Positions 34,381 to 45,474 are shown, counted from the first letter of the stretch. The stretch is 64,000 nucleotides of DNA from Agapanthus africanus (GCA_030015575.1 JASDDO010000018.1:379311908-379375907); one strand, 5' to 3'. Notes: a model not told the origin generated them from the letters alone. Translations and numbers: made by a program.

Positions 34381-36441
34381 CTAACTAAACACACCCTAGC
34401 ATGTTAGCAAAGTATTTAGAATATCGACCGAACGAAAAAACCGCAAAACACCCCGGAAAACCCTAGTTTCTGCCGATTTTTTTCTGCTCTAAAAATAATA
34501 AATCATGTCTTAAAAATCGGCTCAGGCATTTTAATGAACAGGAAAGAAAAACGATCCAGCGAACCGACCAACTCACCGCGGTTCCGTGGCAGAAGCTTAC
34601 TTTTGCCGTGGATCCGCGGCCGAGTTGACTCGGCTGTGGATCGTTTCTCCTGCAGTTTGTTTCTGGTGGTATTTTGTGATTTTTAGGATGGTTTGTTTCT
34701 GCCCAGATTTTCCAAAGAACAAGTTTGTTTTTGGGGTGGTTACAAATCCGTATTTTGGTCGATTTTCTGTAGACTTTGGCTAATGGGTTGTAGCTGTAAT
34801 GTTATATATGTATTTAACGTCTGCTAATCGCTATACGTCGATTAGTGGGGGTTATACATATCTGTGATCTGTGATGTTGATGGTATGTGTATATGAATTC
34901 GTTGGATTGTCGCGGATGAATAGCCTGGGGGAATTGTGAGATGAGTGTTTTGTTTATCTTTCAATTCTTGTAATATGTAAATTGATGTAATATTATTTGT
35001 ATGGCCGCACAACCGGGTCGGGGTTGTAGCCGTCATTGTATAATTTCTTTTTACTGTTTTTGCTCCTAGGATAGACCCAAGGTGGGGTGCACAAACTACC
35101 GGGTATCTCGAAGTGCCGAGTGGCCTACTCACGAGTTGAGGGAGGTTGCTTCGCTTCGGGTACTTGGCGGATAGTTTGCCGCACCCGTAGGGGTCTAGGG
35201 TAGGGTTTGACTATTCATCGCGACCGTGTAATCCGCTCTTCGTTACAGGCTCGTACGAATTGCGGATTCCTAGTATATCCAATGTATTCATCTGTGATCT
35301 GGAATGGCTATCATTGCATGTGACGAATGTTTATATATATCTATTTAGGCGTTGCTTATGTTTTGCATCCGCGCTAGTCCAGCCCCCGCTCTGTCGTTAG
35401 TTAAGTAACCTAACGGGTGATGACGGGACCACGTGGCGAATGCGGATGGCATAAGCATACGTCATATTTTCGTTGTTTTCTGCAATGGTAGGATTAATTG
35501 ATTGGACGCATTGGAATTAATGCAAGAAAAAATAAACCAAGTAAAAGTCGTTGGAACACTTTGAAAACCACTCGGTTCTTTTCAAAACCAAACTTTTAAA
35601 TGCGGAGCTTGAACCACTCCTTTTGAAAGCTATCTCGTTCCTTCGATTATATCAAGTTCACTACGTTCACGGTTTCGCCAAAACCATTCATAGCCTTCCG
35701 TCATTTCACATGAATGGTCAATAAGTATTCAAGCTATGTATGTTGGCCAAAGTCAAGGCATAGTGATTGGTAGCTAATGGGTATTCATGTGCAGCATAGA
35801 TAGATGTGTTGTTTTGGGGCAGTCGTTCTACCATTTTGGCCAAAGTCAAGGGTATGTGCAGGTGGGCTCAAATTAACCTGGAAAATGACGGGTAGAACTT
35901 GACATGTGACTTATGATATTTTGGCCAAAGTCAAGGTCATAAGAGCATGGGGCAAAAATCAACATCGGGAGTTTCAAAAGTACTGAAACTTGCTAGGGTT
36001 GCATACCATTTGGAGTGTGATGATTCTGGTAGGATTCCTTCAGTTTTGTCACGCGATGATATTTGGATCCCGATCCTACTGTGAGTATATGCTACTCCTC
36101 GGGAAATTTCTCACTTAACGATCAATGCTATAAACCTAGTAGGTGTCTAGAAAGGTGTTAGCGGGGCTACGCCCACAGGGAAAAGAGGTTACTTAATTAA
36201 GGAACTTCGCGAAAGCGTTGGAAAACCTCCCTCGAAGTACCAACACTGGCCTGGCTGAACGGTTAAGCAAGTATTGTACGGTGAGATTGATCCCGACTAG
36301 TTCTTCCTTTATGGTTTGAGGAGGGATTCGAGAGACAGTGGGAGCCATCCTGTTTAGACAAATTAAAAACCACTCTAAACTTGCAAGAGGATCATGCTAA
36401 AGTGTTTCTTCTCTCTCTCCTAATTGCAGCGACCAAACATC
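34381..36441 (+). other. Untranslated leader of copia A
   Basis: No conserved ORF in about 2.06 kb. It matches the copia A' leader in two parts (53011-54209 and 58818-59646). TTGGCCAAAGTCAAGG recurs at about 35743, 35836 and 35921. Just before gag, CTTCTCTCTCTCCTAATTGC then AG (36428-36429) looks like a splice acceptor and is conserved in A' (59633-59634) and, in altered form, in copia C (13257-13256). Splicing is only a possibility. Confidence 0.75.
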
Positions 36442-39400
36442 ATGACTGGACTTAAGTTACTACTAGATAAAAACATACTGACAGGGCCAAACTACAAAGA
36501 TTAGCTCAGGAATGTCAAAATGGCAATCACTTATGACAAGTTGGGGTATCTTCTTACCACCATAGCTCCCCTTGTCCCAGGTCCCAAAACCAGCATCGTG
36601 GATAGGGAAATCCGTAAGACCTGGGAAATCGACTGCGCGAAGGCCAAGTGCCTCGTGCTTGCCTCTATGGACAATGAACATCAGAGGAGGCATGAGAATA
36701 TGGACCTCGAATCCATACTTCCCCATACAAAAGAACTGTATGGAGAGCAATCTCGTATCGCCAGATACGAAGTATCGAAGAAGTTGTTTTCGGCAAGATT
36801 GGCCGTCGGATCATCGGTAGCGGAACACATGCTTAAGATGATTGGCTACATAGAGGAGCTCGCGGACCTTGGGACCACGTTGGAGAATGAGCTCTATACG
36901 AACTTGATTCTTCAGTCCCTTCCTTCCACTTACGCCCAGTTCATCCTGAATTTCAACTTGTAAGAAAAGGAAGTTGAACTTTCAGAGCTCCTCAACATGC
37001 TGAGGAGTGCAGAGGGCACCCTACAGAAAAGTAGGGAAATATCCACTTTGTTTGTAGAAGGATCTTCCTCTTTTAGGTCCAAGGCGAAAGCCAAGGGAAT
37101 AAAGAAGAAAACCCCCACCAAACCAAGGGGCAGTGTTAGTAAAAAGGATACGAAAGGAAAGGCAAAAGCAACAAAGGTAGCAGGGAAGCTTGTGGATAAG
37201 GAAGAATGCTTTTACTGTCACAAGAGTGGACACTGGAAGAAAGATTGCAGGGCTTGGAAAGCCAGAACACAGGATCTGAAGCAGGTTGCGGCTTCAGCTT
37301 CAGGTATGTATGTTATTGAAAACTGTCTATCAATAAACTCTACGTCCTAGGTATTGGATACCAGATCAGGATCTCATATCTGTAATTCTTTGCAGGCGTT
37401 GAGAAAGCGTAGGTTTTTGAAAGTAGGTGACATGACCCTCAAAGTTGCAAACGGAGCTAGCATGGATGCTGAGGCTGTGGGGGACTATCACCTGGGAATG
37501 TCAGATGGACATGTTTTGGTTTTACGTAATTGCTTTTTTGTACCCAACGCAACTTGTAATATCATTTCTGTATCTTTGGTTTCTAAAGAAGGTTATGAAT
37601 TTGCGTTTGTAAGTAATCTTGTAAACATTCACCTTAATCAAGTTCTGATTGGGTCCGGTACATTAAGCAATGGCATATACGTATTAAACCAACCACAGAT
37701 TTTCAATGTCCAGAATACACACAAAAGAAAGTCTCCAGAAACAAATCAGACTTTCTTATGGCATTGTAGACCGGGTCACATCAATGAGAGGAGGTTGACG
37801 AAGTTACATACAGAAGGATATTTGGATCCGTTCGAATATCAATCATATGCAACTTGTCAATCCTGTCTCAAAGGAAAGATGACAGAGAATCCGTTCACTG
37901 GAAACAGAGTGAGGGCGAGCGAGCTCTTGGGACTCGTGCACAGCGACGTGTGCGGTCCAATGTCTACGAATGCACGAAGCGGTTATTCTTACTTCATTAC
38001 TTTTACGGATGACTTTTGAAGGTACGGTTATGTCTTCTTAATGAAACATAAATCCGAAGCCTTTGGAAAATTCCAGGAATATAAGAATGAAGTAGAAAAA
38101 CAAACAGGCAAAAGTATCAAGACACTGAGATCTGATCGAGGTGGTGAATACTTCAGTGCCGAGTTCCTGGATTACTTAAAAGGGAATGGAATTCTCTCTC
38201 AGCTTACTCCTCCATACACTCCGCAACATAACGGTGTATCGGAGAGACGGAACCGAACCCTATTGGATATGGTACGGTCCATGATGAGTAACGCTGAGTT
38301 ACCGCGATCATTCTGGGGATATGCGCTAGAATCAGCTGCATACCTTTTGAACCGAGTTCCAACTAAGACTGTGCCTACTACACCATATCAAATGTGGTGT
38401 GGGAAGAGGCCCTATCTTAAACACATTAAGACATGGGGATGTCCAGCTTCTGTCAAAAAGCAGCATGCGGACAAGCTCGAGGCACGCTCAGTACAGTGCA
38501 AGTTTGTAGGATATCCAAAGAACTTCAAGGGATATTTCTTCTATTACGAAGAGGAGCAAAAGGTTTTTGTTTCTCGGCATGCCCACTTCTTGGAAACTCA
38601 GTTTTTGGAGAATCAGATAAGTAGGAGTGCAATAGAACTGGAAGAAATTCCAGATCCACGAGCTATTACTGAAAGCTTAGTAGAACCAAAGGGTTTAAAA
38701 GATCAGGACATTCCTACGCCGCTCCGCAGAAGTAGTAGGCAGTCTCATCCGCCCGAGAGATACTACGGTTTTCTCATAGACGGGGATAGAGAGAATTGCA
38801 TCATTGATAGTGATGAGCCGACTAGCTTCCAGCAGGCCATTCAGAGCGTTGACTCGGTAAAATGGCTGGATGCAATGCGGACCGAAATGGAGTCCATGTA
38901 CACCAACAAAGTATGGACGTTGGACATTGCTCCAGATGGGGTAAAACCCGTAGGATGCAAGTGGATCTTCAAAAGGAAGATTGGTGTAGATGGACAGGTT
39001 GAGACCTATAAAGCTAGACTTGTTGCAAAGGGTTTCCTTCAAAGACCTGGCTTGGACTATGATGAAACTTTTTCTCCAGTGGCTATGCTGAAATCCATTC
39101 AGATCCTTCTTGCCATTGCTGCCTTCCACGATTATGAGATCTGGCAAATGGACGTAAAGACCGCTTTTCTAAATGGAAATTTAGAGGAGTGTGTCTATAT
39201 GGACCAGCCAGAGGGTTTCATTCAGAGTGGGGGCACCGGAAAGGTGTGCAAGTTGCTTAAGTCCATCTATAGACTAAAGCAGGCATCGCGGAGTTGGAAC
39301 ATCTGTTTTGATGAGACGGTCAAAGAATTTGGATTTATTAAAAATCCAGATGAACCATGCATCTATAGTAGATTTGTAGCGAGAACTGTAGTATTCCTCG

Positions 39401-40392
39401 TTTTATACGTGGATGACATTCTCTTGATAGGAAATGACATTCCTATGCTACAATCTGTCAAAGGGTTCTTGTCACACAGGTTCTCCATGAAAGACCTGGG
39501 TGATGCCTGATACATTCTGGGGATCCGGATCTATCGTGACAGATCCAAGAGGATACTGGGACTCTCACAGTCCAGGTACATCGACACCATACTGAAAAGA
39601 TTCAGTATGGAAGATTCGAAGCGCGGTAATTTACCAGCTTGTCACGGGATCACCCTCTCCAAAGAGATGTCTCCCAAGACTGATTTGGAAAGGGATCGCA
39701 TGTCTATTATACCCTACGCTTCTGCGGTAGGCTCTATAATGTATGCGATGTTATGTACCAGACCAGATGTAGCTTATGCACTGAGTGTGGTAAGCCGGTA
39801 TCAGTCAAACCCTGGGGAGAAACATTGGATAGCAGTAAAGAACATTCTCAAGTACCTGAGAAAGACTAAGGAGATGTTCTTGGTGTATGGCGGAAAAGAC
39901 CTCCAGATCGAGGCCTTTGCAGACTCTAGCTTCCAGAGTGACAAGGATGATTCCAAGTCCATGTCGGGTTATGTCTTTACCCTCTATGGAGGGGCGGTGT
40001 GTTGGAAGAGTTCCAAACAGGAAACCGTTGCTGACTCGACGATGGAAGCGGAATATATCGCTGCTGCAGATGCCGCAAAAGAAGCCGTCTGGATGAAGAA
40101 GTTCTTGACAGAACTTCAGGTGGTTCCGTCCATTGTTGATCCAATACCTCTGTATTGCGACAACAACGGGGCTATAGCTTTAGCGAAGGAACCCAGGTCC
40201 CATCAGAAGTCCAGACACATCTTGAGGCGGTATCACCTGATCAGGGAGATCGTGGGTCGCCAAGAGATCGAGGTTCGGAGAGTTGTTACGGAAGATAACA
40301 CTGCTGATCCATTCACCAAGGCCTTACCCCAGACTCAGTTCGAGCGGCTGATCGAGATGATAGGTCTTCGATACGCTAGTACATGGCCTTAG
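36442..40392 (+). pseudogene. Copia A Gag-Pol polyprotein with five stop codons
   Basis: One frame of 1316 codons, normal length for a plant copia polyprotein, from ATG 36442 to TAG 40390-40392. Gag is at 36442-37260, ending in the zinc knuckle CFYCHKSGHWKKDC (37207-37248). The protease site reads DTRS at residue 306 where A' has DTGS, so protease is doubly dead. Integrase has HCRPGH...CQSC (37759-37870), then HSDVCGP, SDRGGEY and VSERRN, the D,D,E positions near 37945, 38137 and 38240. Reverse transcriptase covers about 38860-39490 with YVDD at 39406-39417. RNase H covers about 39900-40330 with FADSS, MEAEY, YCDNNGA and DNTADPFTK. Premature stops are at 36502, 36961, 37348, 38017 and 39508, and there are no frameshifts. 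Three stops replace Trp or Gln codons by single transitions; two replace Ser. It is inactive but only lightly damaged. Confidence 0.95.
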
Positions 40393-40406
40393 TGCAAGTG
40401 GGAGAT
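40393..40406 (+). other. Polypurine tract of copia A
   Basis: TGCAAGTGGGAGAT directly after the pol stop codon and flush with the 3' LTR. Confidence 0.9.
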
Positions 40407-42472
40407 TGTTAGTGTATATGCCCTAGAGGCCATTACTGTATCATACTGGATTGTATATTACTTGATGGAAGCTTGGGATATTCACCTTGTATTGACATTC
40501 TTGCTCAAAATGTTAGTATGCTACTTGGTTTGTTTTTGCTTTAATGTGTGCATGTGTTTCTTTTGTCATATCGCCTTTACACATTAGTGGAGCCCTTAGG
40601 ATCTTTGCTTGATTACCAGCGTTGTGATGGCAGTCACACTCGTGGAGGCTGGGTAATCTATAAGCACATCCTTATGCAGGTCCCTAGTCGCAGGACTATC
40701 GAAACAGGGCATCGATACTCCGTAGTAGACTAGCGTATGCGCTTCTTATCCCAGCTTGGGAGAAGGTCTGTCCCACAGCCGTCAGTACGTCGTACTTGAG
40801 ATAGTATGCGGGTGCTCGTTAGGTTACGAGTACACTGGACAGGACTCGTCGGGAACTGTTGGTTGGTATTATGCCTATCGTCAGTTATCAGTTCCCAGGT
40901 GACATGAGTACAGCTTAGTCCGTTGACTTGACACTGTCACTTCGCCTCGAGTGTGTTCCCACTGTACTTTGATTACTACCCTACCACGGCTCAAAAGAGT
41001 CGTGCAAACAGGTAGTTTTTGGGTGCAGTCCCGAAGCACTTGGAGGCAGTGACGGTTAGACAGGATTCGTCTCTCCCGGTATTAGGGGTTGATATCGCGC
41101 TGTGTCTAGGAGAGCCATTACACAAAGTCCCTGGCCAGGGAAAGCGAGATAGACTGGTAGGTTTCCAGTGTTATCTCAGGTGTTCTGGGCTACACTCTGG
41201 CACGACTTGTACCGCTAGTAAGGGACTAGCGTTTACCGCCCCCCTAGGCCCGCCATGCGATGTTCTTAGATGAACATACCGGACTGTACGGAGATTGTCA
41301 TATACAGGCTCAGTAGGAGTTCAGATGGGTTTACCTCGTCAGTCTTCTATTCGGCATCTACCCGGGGACCATTACGTACAGCTAGTGCCGCTTGCGGTCT
41401 GTGGTTAAACCCACTGCCAGCGTAGTGTCGAGTCTTTAGAGTTCCACACATAGGGTAATTCGCCTTTGGGCAAAACAGAGTAGAGGTCGCATGGTTTTGC
41501 GACAGGGTTCATTCACATCCGCGCACTTGTGCACGTTTGGCGTCCGGACAGACATTACTAGCGGGCTCTGGTTTCAGCCAGATCCTAGTATATGTTTTGG
41601 GGTTTGTTTTATCTCTTTGTATTCATGTTCCTCGGAACACGAATGCGGGTGTGTATGCACAGTTGATTGAGGCGGAGGAAGAGGTTTTTCATTAGGGTTT
41701 TGGAACGGGTGCGTATGCACAGTTGACAGTCGTCTTTTTCCAAACCCTAATGAATTTGTGATATATCAATTAATAATATTAATTAAATGAAATTGTGTCA
41801 TGGTTGGGTTTGTTGACTTGTTGACCAAGGTTGACTAGTTGACCATGGTTGAAACATTGACTATCATCATTACACATCAAAGATGCTTTTTGATTCTAGC
41901 AAAAACTATTTAATGTGAAATGATAATTGTCTCATCAAACCTTCCATCAACTTTTTCATTTTGATTAATTTTATTAATTTGATAAATCACTTATATTGTT
42001 ATGGTTGTAAAAAACCATCTCATTTCTATCATAACCATTCTCTCTCTTCTCTTCATCTTCCTCCTCCTCTAGTTCAAGGAGAATCATTCTCATGAGTTGA
42101 GAAACCTCTCCTTGGAGATAAAACACCCAAAGCTACTCTCTACTCATCCTAAGGTTGAAGGTCTAGGAAGCCGGAGACTTTAGTTTTCTCAAAGTTCGAG
42201 GAAGAAGCTCAAGGTAGAGACCCTCAGGTGGATCCATCTTCGACAAGAGAAGGTAACGAGGAAAGCACCATCCGACCACTATAAAGAGTCCAAGAAGAAG
42301 GAGTTCAAGTTTAGGTATAACCCCTAACCGAGTAGATAACTCTCTTGTTAGTTGCTAGTGTGTAGTTTAGCCAAGATCCGTTTTCGTAGTCCATGTTACC
42401 TAAACCCTAAAAAAACGTTTTTCACCATTTCCGCAAGCCCGAAAGAACCGGGAGAGCTAACGTGGACTTACA
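40407..42472 (+). repeat. 3' LTR of copia A
   Basis: Starts TGTTAGTGTATATG and ends GTGGACTTACA, followed by the duplicated GCTGA. Near the end it reads GGGAGAGCTAACG where the 5' LTR has GGGAGTGGTAACG. Confidence 0.95.
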
Positions 42473-42477
42473 GCTGA
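42473..42477. repeat. Right target-site duplication of copia A
   Basis: GCTGA, matching 32299-32303. Confidence 0.92.
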
Positions 42478-42529
42478 TTCATTGGAGGAGAGGCTTTGCC
42501 CCTGGAAACTTAGCCAATTGGGCTAAAGC

Positions 42530-42775
42530 TGGTGTTAAACACTAGAGACCAACAGTGTTGAACACTGGGAAAAGATTGCCAAGTTAGTGTTAAACACTAA
42601 AAGATAATCAGTGTTGAACACTGGGAAAAGAGTTTTTAAATTGGTGTTAAACACTAAGCAAATCAGTGTTAAACACTGCAAATAGTGTTTTCCAAATTAG
42701 TGTTAAACACTAAGGAGAATCAGTATTAAACACTGGATACAGAGTTTTCAATTTAGTGTTAAACACTAAGGCAAA
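42530..42775. repeat. GTGTTAAACAC palindrome repeats
   Basis: About ten palindromes of the form AGTGTT(A/G)AACACT in 245 bases, in tandem units of about 60 bases (TTAGTGTTAAACACTAA then CAGTGTTGAACACTGG). Present only in the 5' LTR of the Tat-like element; the equivalent part of the 3' LTR was deleted. Confidence 0.88.
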
Positions 42776-42779
42776 AGGG

Positions 42780-43140
42780 GTCATGTGGTTGCACGTGAGA
42801 GCGCCCTTTTTCTTTTTGTTTTGTTCTACAGATAAGTGTTTAACACTTTTAGTTCTGAAATCCATCACGTGCGGGCACGTGATGGGGGCTCATGCTCTGG
42901 TTTATTAGAATACTCATTAGGGGTCATGTGGTGACACGTGATGGCGCCCCAGAGTCTCTGTTTATTTCGCTGTTTCTTTATGTGCTTCAGGGATCACGTG
43001 GGGCACATGAGGCATTGCCTCAAAGTTCTCTTTTATATATCTTCACAGGAGTCACGTGGTAACACGTAAGATATCTGCTTCAGAGTTCTATTCTGTGGGT
43101 CTTTGCAGGGGTCACGTGGTAGCACGTGACTCTGCATGTT
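42780..43140. promoter_or_regulatory. Second CACGTG cluster in the Tat-like 5' LTR
   Basis: About eight CACGTG hexamers among (G/A)GTCACGTGG repeats. It lies downstream of the TATA box in the element's direction, so it is in transcribed sequence. Its regulatory role is uncertain. Confidence 0.5.
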
Positions 43141-43159
43141 TTTAAAATTCTGTTCATAG

Positions 43160-43600
43160 GGTTAAACCCTAAACTTTAGAGGAGTTAAATTCCTGTTTTC
43201 TTCTGAAGAATTATATTCTTAATAGGGTTAAACCCTAATTTCTTTTCTTAAGGAAATTAAATTCCTGTGAGTTTGAGAGAATTATATTCTCAATTAGGGT
43301 TAAACCCTGGTTCCGTTCATTTTGAAGGAATTAAATTCCTATAATATAGGGTTAAGCCCTAACTTTATCTCAAAGGAATTGAATTCCTATCATTTTGTGA
43401 GAATTAAATTCTCTGAACTCAGTTCCTCTTCTGTGTTTTGGATCTGCATGGCAGGATCTCAACCCAATGAGAATTAAATTCTCAATTCATGGGGAGATAT
43501 GCACTTTGCAGATTCTCGACCAGAGAAAGAACTAAGTTCTTTTCTTTACATAAGAGTTAAACTCTTTTGAGAATTGAATTCTCTTTTGAAGCTTCCCTTT
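43160..43600. repeat. Array of short perfect palindromes in the Tat-like 5' LTR
   Basis: Same series as 19745-20180: AGGGTTAAACCCT, AGAATTATATTCT, GGAATTGAATTCC, GAGAATTAAATTCTC and AAGAGTTAAACTCTT, in the same order. It would form serial small hairpins in the RNA leader. Confidence 0.85.
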
Positions 43601-43725
43601 TATTTTCTTACCAAAGTTTTTCCTTTTGCAGAGAATCAAAGGCTCTATATCTCTCTCTCTCTGTGTATCAAAAGAAAAGGTCCAAAGGTCTAAAAAAAAG
43701 GTCCCTTTCTTCTTTTCTTGGCTCC

Positions 43726-43733
43726 TATTTATA
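43726..43733 (-). promoter_or_regulatory. TATA box in the Tat-like 5' LTR
   Basis: TATAAATA (minus strand) inside the palindrome CTCCTATTTATAGGAG, about 665 bases from the LTR start. It is the best promoter candidate for gag. Confidence 0.65.
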
Positions 43734-44069
43734 GGAGAAGGTAAAGAATCAATCTGTTTAGTAAATCTCTCATTGAGAGATTTGATTGGTATATTGAGAG
43801 ATTTGATTTATATTTATCATTAATCTGGGCCTTTAGATTGTTAAGTGAATTTTATTCACCATTGGATTTTAAATCGAAAGATATCTCTTTGTTATTTCGG
43901 TCAGATTTAGGGGGAAATCTTTCCAAGTTCGAGATTTTTCCATAAATTGGTAATATTTAATCACCTTTAGATTCTTAATTCAACGGTTTCAAATAATCCT
44001 TCTCTATTTTGGAAAGATTTGAGTGATCTCCTGTCAGAATTTAATTTTGTTAAAGAATAAGGCTTTTAA

Positions 44070-44360
44070 AACTGGTCACGTGTGGCCACGTGATCCCTGG
44101 TCACGTGTAGGCACGTGACCCCTGGTCACGTGTAAGTACGTGACCCCTGGTATGGGCTTCTCTTCTTCTGCGCTCTGTTCTCTGGCCATTTCTTAACCAT
44201 CACGTGCCATCACGTGACCACTGGTCACGTGTGAGCACGTGATGCCTCTTCTAATGCTTTTTCCTGATTCTTAATTAGGGAATGAATGTGCTCTGTGCCC
44301 CTGCTTTAATCGTCGCGTGCCAACACGTGACCGCTGGTCACGTGCTAGCACGTGATGCTT
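44070..44360. promoter_or_regulatory. CACGTG (G-box) cluster in U3, 5' LTR copy
   Basis: Twelve CACGTG hexamers by eye plus near-matches, upstream of the TATA box. It has one more CTGGTCACGTGTA-type unit than the 3' LTR copy, so the cluster expands and contracts. Confidence 0.7.
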
Positions 44361-44397
44361 CCTCTGAAGTTTTTTCCTGATTTTAAATCAGGGAACA

Positions 44398-44402
44398 GCG
44401 GC
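44398..44402. repeat. Right target-site duplication of the Tat-like element
   Basis: GCGGC, matching 7691-7695. Confidence 0.9.
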
Positions 44403-45474
44403 CAGAAAGGTTTTATTTACGGCCCAGATGAGGGTGTAGGGGCTAGGGTCTTTAAGGTATGCTCTAAATCACCTGCACATCTCTCTGTATTCGCTAAATA
44501 AATTTTAGAGTCCCCGGGTGTTAGCAGGTTCAATTTTTTCTCATCACAATTCCCACAATTTCCGTATCTGCAGAATTTCAAATTTCGTATTTGGGGTTTA
44601 AGTCTCTGGTTCAGTCCACTAAATCATCACAACAGGGGTTGTATAGCCTCTACTAACGTCAACTACCCTTTTGGAATCAATTCAAACCCTAATCATTTTC
44701 TAGGAATTTCCAAACCCCACTAAACATTGCCTAATCACTTCTAAACATGCATGGAAGCTAAAGTGAACCAAATACTACACTAATTGTTTAGAAATTACCT
44801 CATTTGGCAACTCAAGAAAATTCTTGAGTTGCCCCAAGCGTCCAAAATCCTTGCTTTCTTGGTCCAAGGTGTAGCTTGTGAGCTTGTGCACATTTTTTAT
44901 GAAATGGGGATGGACTTTTGATGTTGTTTTTGGGGTGTTTTGAGGGTTGAAGCGATGGGGGAGGAAGAGGGCAGCCATGGAAGTTGAGGGGAAAGAGAAT
45001 GAAGAAGAGAAAATGAGAGAAGAATGAGACCTTGATCAAGGTTGACCCCTCACCTCTCTCTCTCTCATGCCTATACCTCTTACTATATTCATTTCTTTTT
45101 TTTTCTTTATTCTTTTATTTTCTTTTCTTCTCTATTCTCATTTAAACACAACCATGCATGAAAAATGAGAAAAATCCATGATAAAAATGTAACAAGTGTT
45201 AAAATGACATGGTGCATGTTTTGCACAAAACAAGCTTAATGCGCGATTATCGATATTTAACCGCGATTAGCATTAAAATAGTGTATAGTAAATCATATAA
45301 TCTGATAATTTGCTTAAATCCAATAAAACACCCTCATTTCAGTAATTTCCATAATTTTTCATTTTTCCCCAATTTATCGATATTTAATTATACCGCAATA
45401 TTAAAATATTCAATATAATATTATTTAATTATAAAAATCCCCAAAATATTATTTTATTTTTCTGAAATATTACA
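44403..45474 (-). repeat. LARD-1 3' LTR, right part
   Basis: Continues the LTR broken at 7695 and ends ATATTACA at 45474, so the LTR begins TGTAATAT on the minus strand. AT-rich. The GGCAGCCATGG region (44970-44985) resembles GGCTGCCATGG in the solo LTR (58285-58295). No gene. Confidence 0.85.

Larger units (their letters stand above)
32304..42472 (+). mobile_element. Copia A: structurally complete Ty1/copia element
   Basis: 10,169 bp with LTRs of 2064 bp (32304-34367) and 2066 bp (40407-42472), TSD GCTGA, primer site 34369-34380, leader of about 2.06 kb, a single continuous polyprotein frame (36442-40392) with five premature stops, and polypurine tract 40393-40406. The coding region closely matches copia A' at 59647-62650. 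It sits inside the 5' LTR of the Tat-like element, in the opposite orientation to it. Confidence 0.95.
7696..44397 (-). mobile_element. Non-autonomous Tat-like Ty3/gypsy element with gag only
   Basis: In minus-strand order: 5' LTR 44397-31145 (interrupted by copia A), primer site 31139-31122, broken gag 30993-26999, about 4.5 kb rich in tandem repeats, an opposite-strand ORF at 21463-21858, polypurine tract 20980-20968, and 3' LTR 20967-7696 (interrupted by copia C). Outer ends are TGTTCCC and GGGGAACA (GGGGACCA in the 3' copy), with a 5 bp duplication GCGGC. Gag type, repeats between coding region and 3' LTR, and an antisense ORF there are all known traits of the plant Tat/Ogre lineage. No protease, reverse transcriptase, RNase H or integrase is detectable between gag and the polypurine tract, so it needed enzymes from a relative. 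Without nested insertions it is about 16 kb. Confidence 0.85.
31145..44397 (-). repeat. 5' LTR of the Tat-like element (interrupted)
   Basis: LTR sequence is 31145-32303 and 42473-44397, 3.08 kb after removing copia A (32304-42472) and one duplication copy. It begins TGTTCCCTGATTT at 44397 and ends GGGGAACA at 31145 on the minus strand. It preserves the empty site of copia C at about 31693-31708. The stretches 31145-31690 and 32058-32298 hold no gene. Confidence 0.9.

Noticed and set aside
34586..34783. Leader ORF of 65 codons in copia A, with a relative at 53159-53383
   Set aside because: The two leaders are homologous DNA but the frames are not conserved; upstream ATGs in the leader are the simpler reading.
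44775..45039. Short minus-strand ORFs starting with basic or hydrophobic residues
   Set aside because: They are in the LARD LTR and have no conserved counterpart in the solo LTR at the same place (58160-58415 has different frames).
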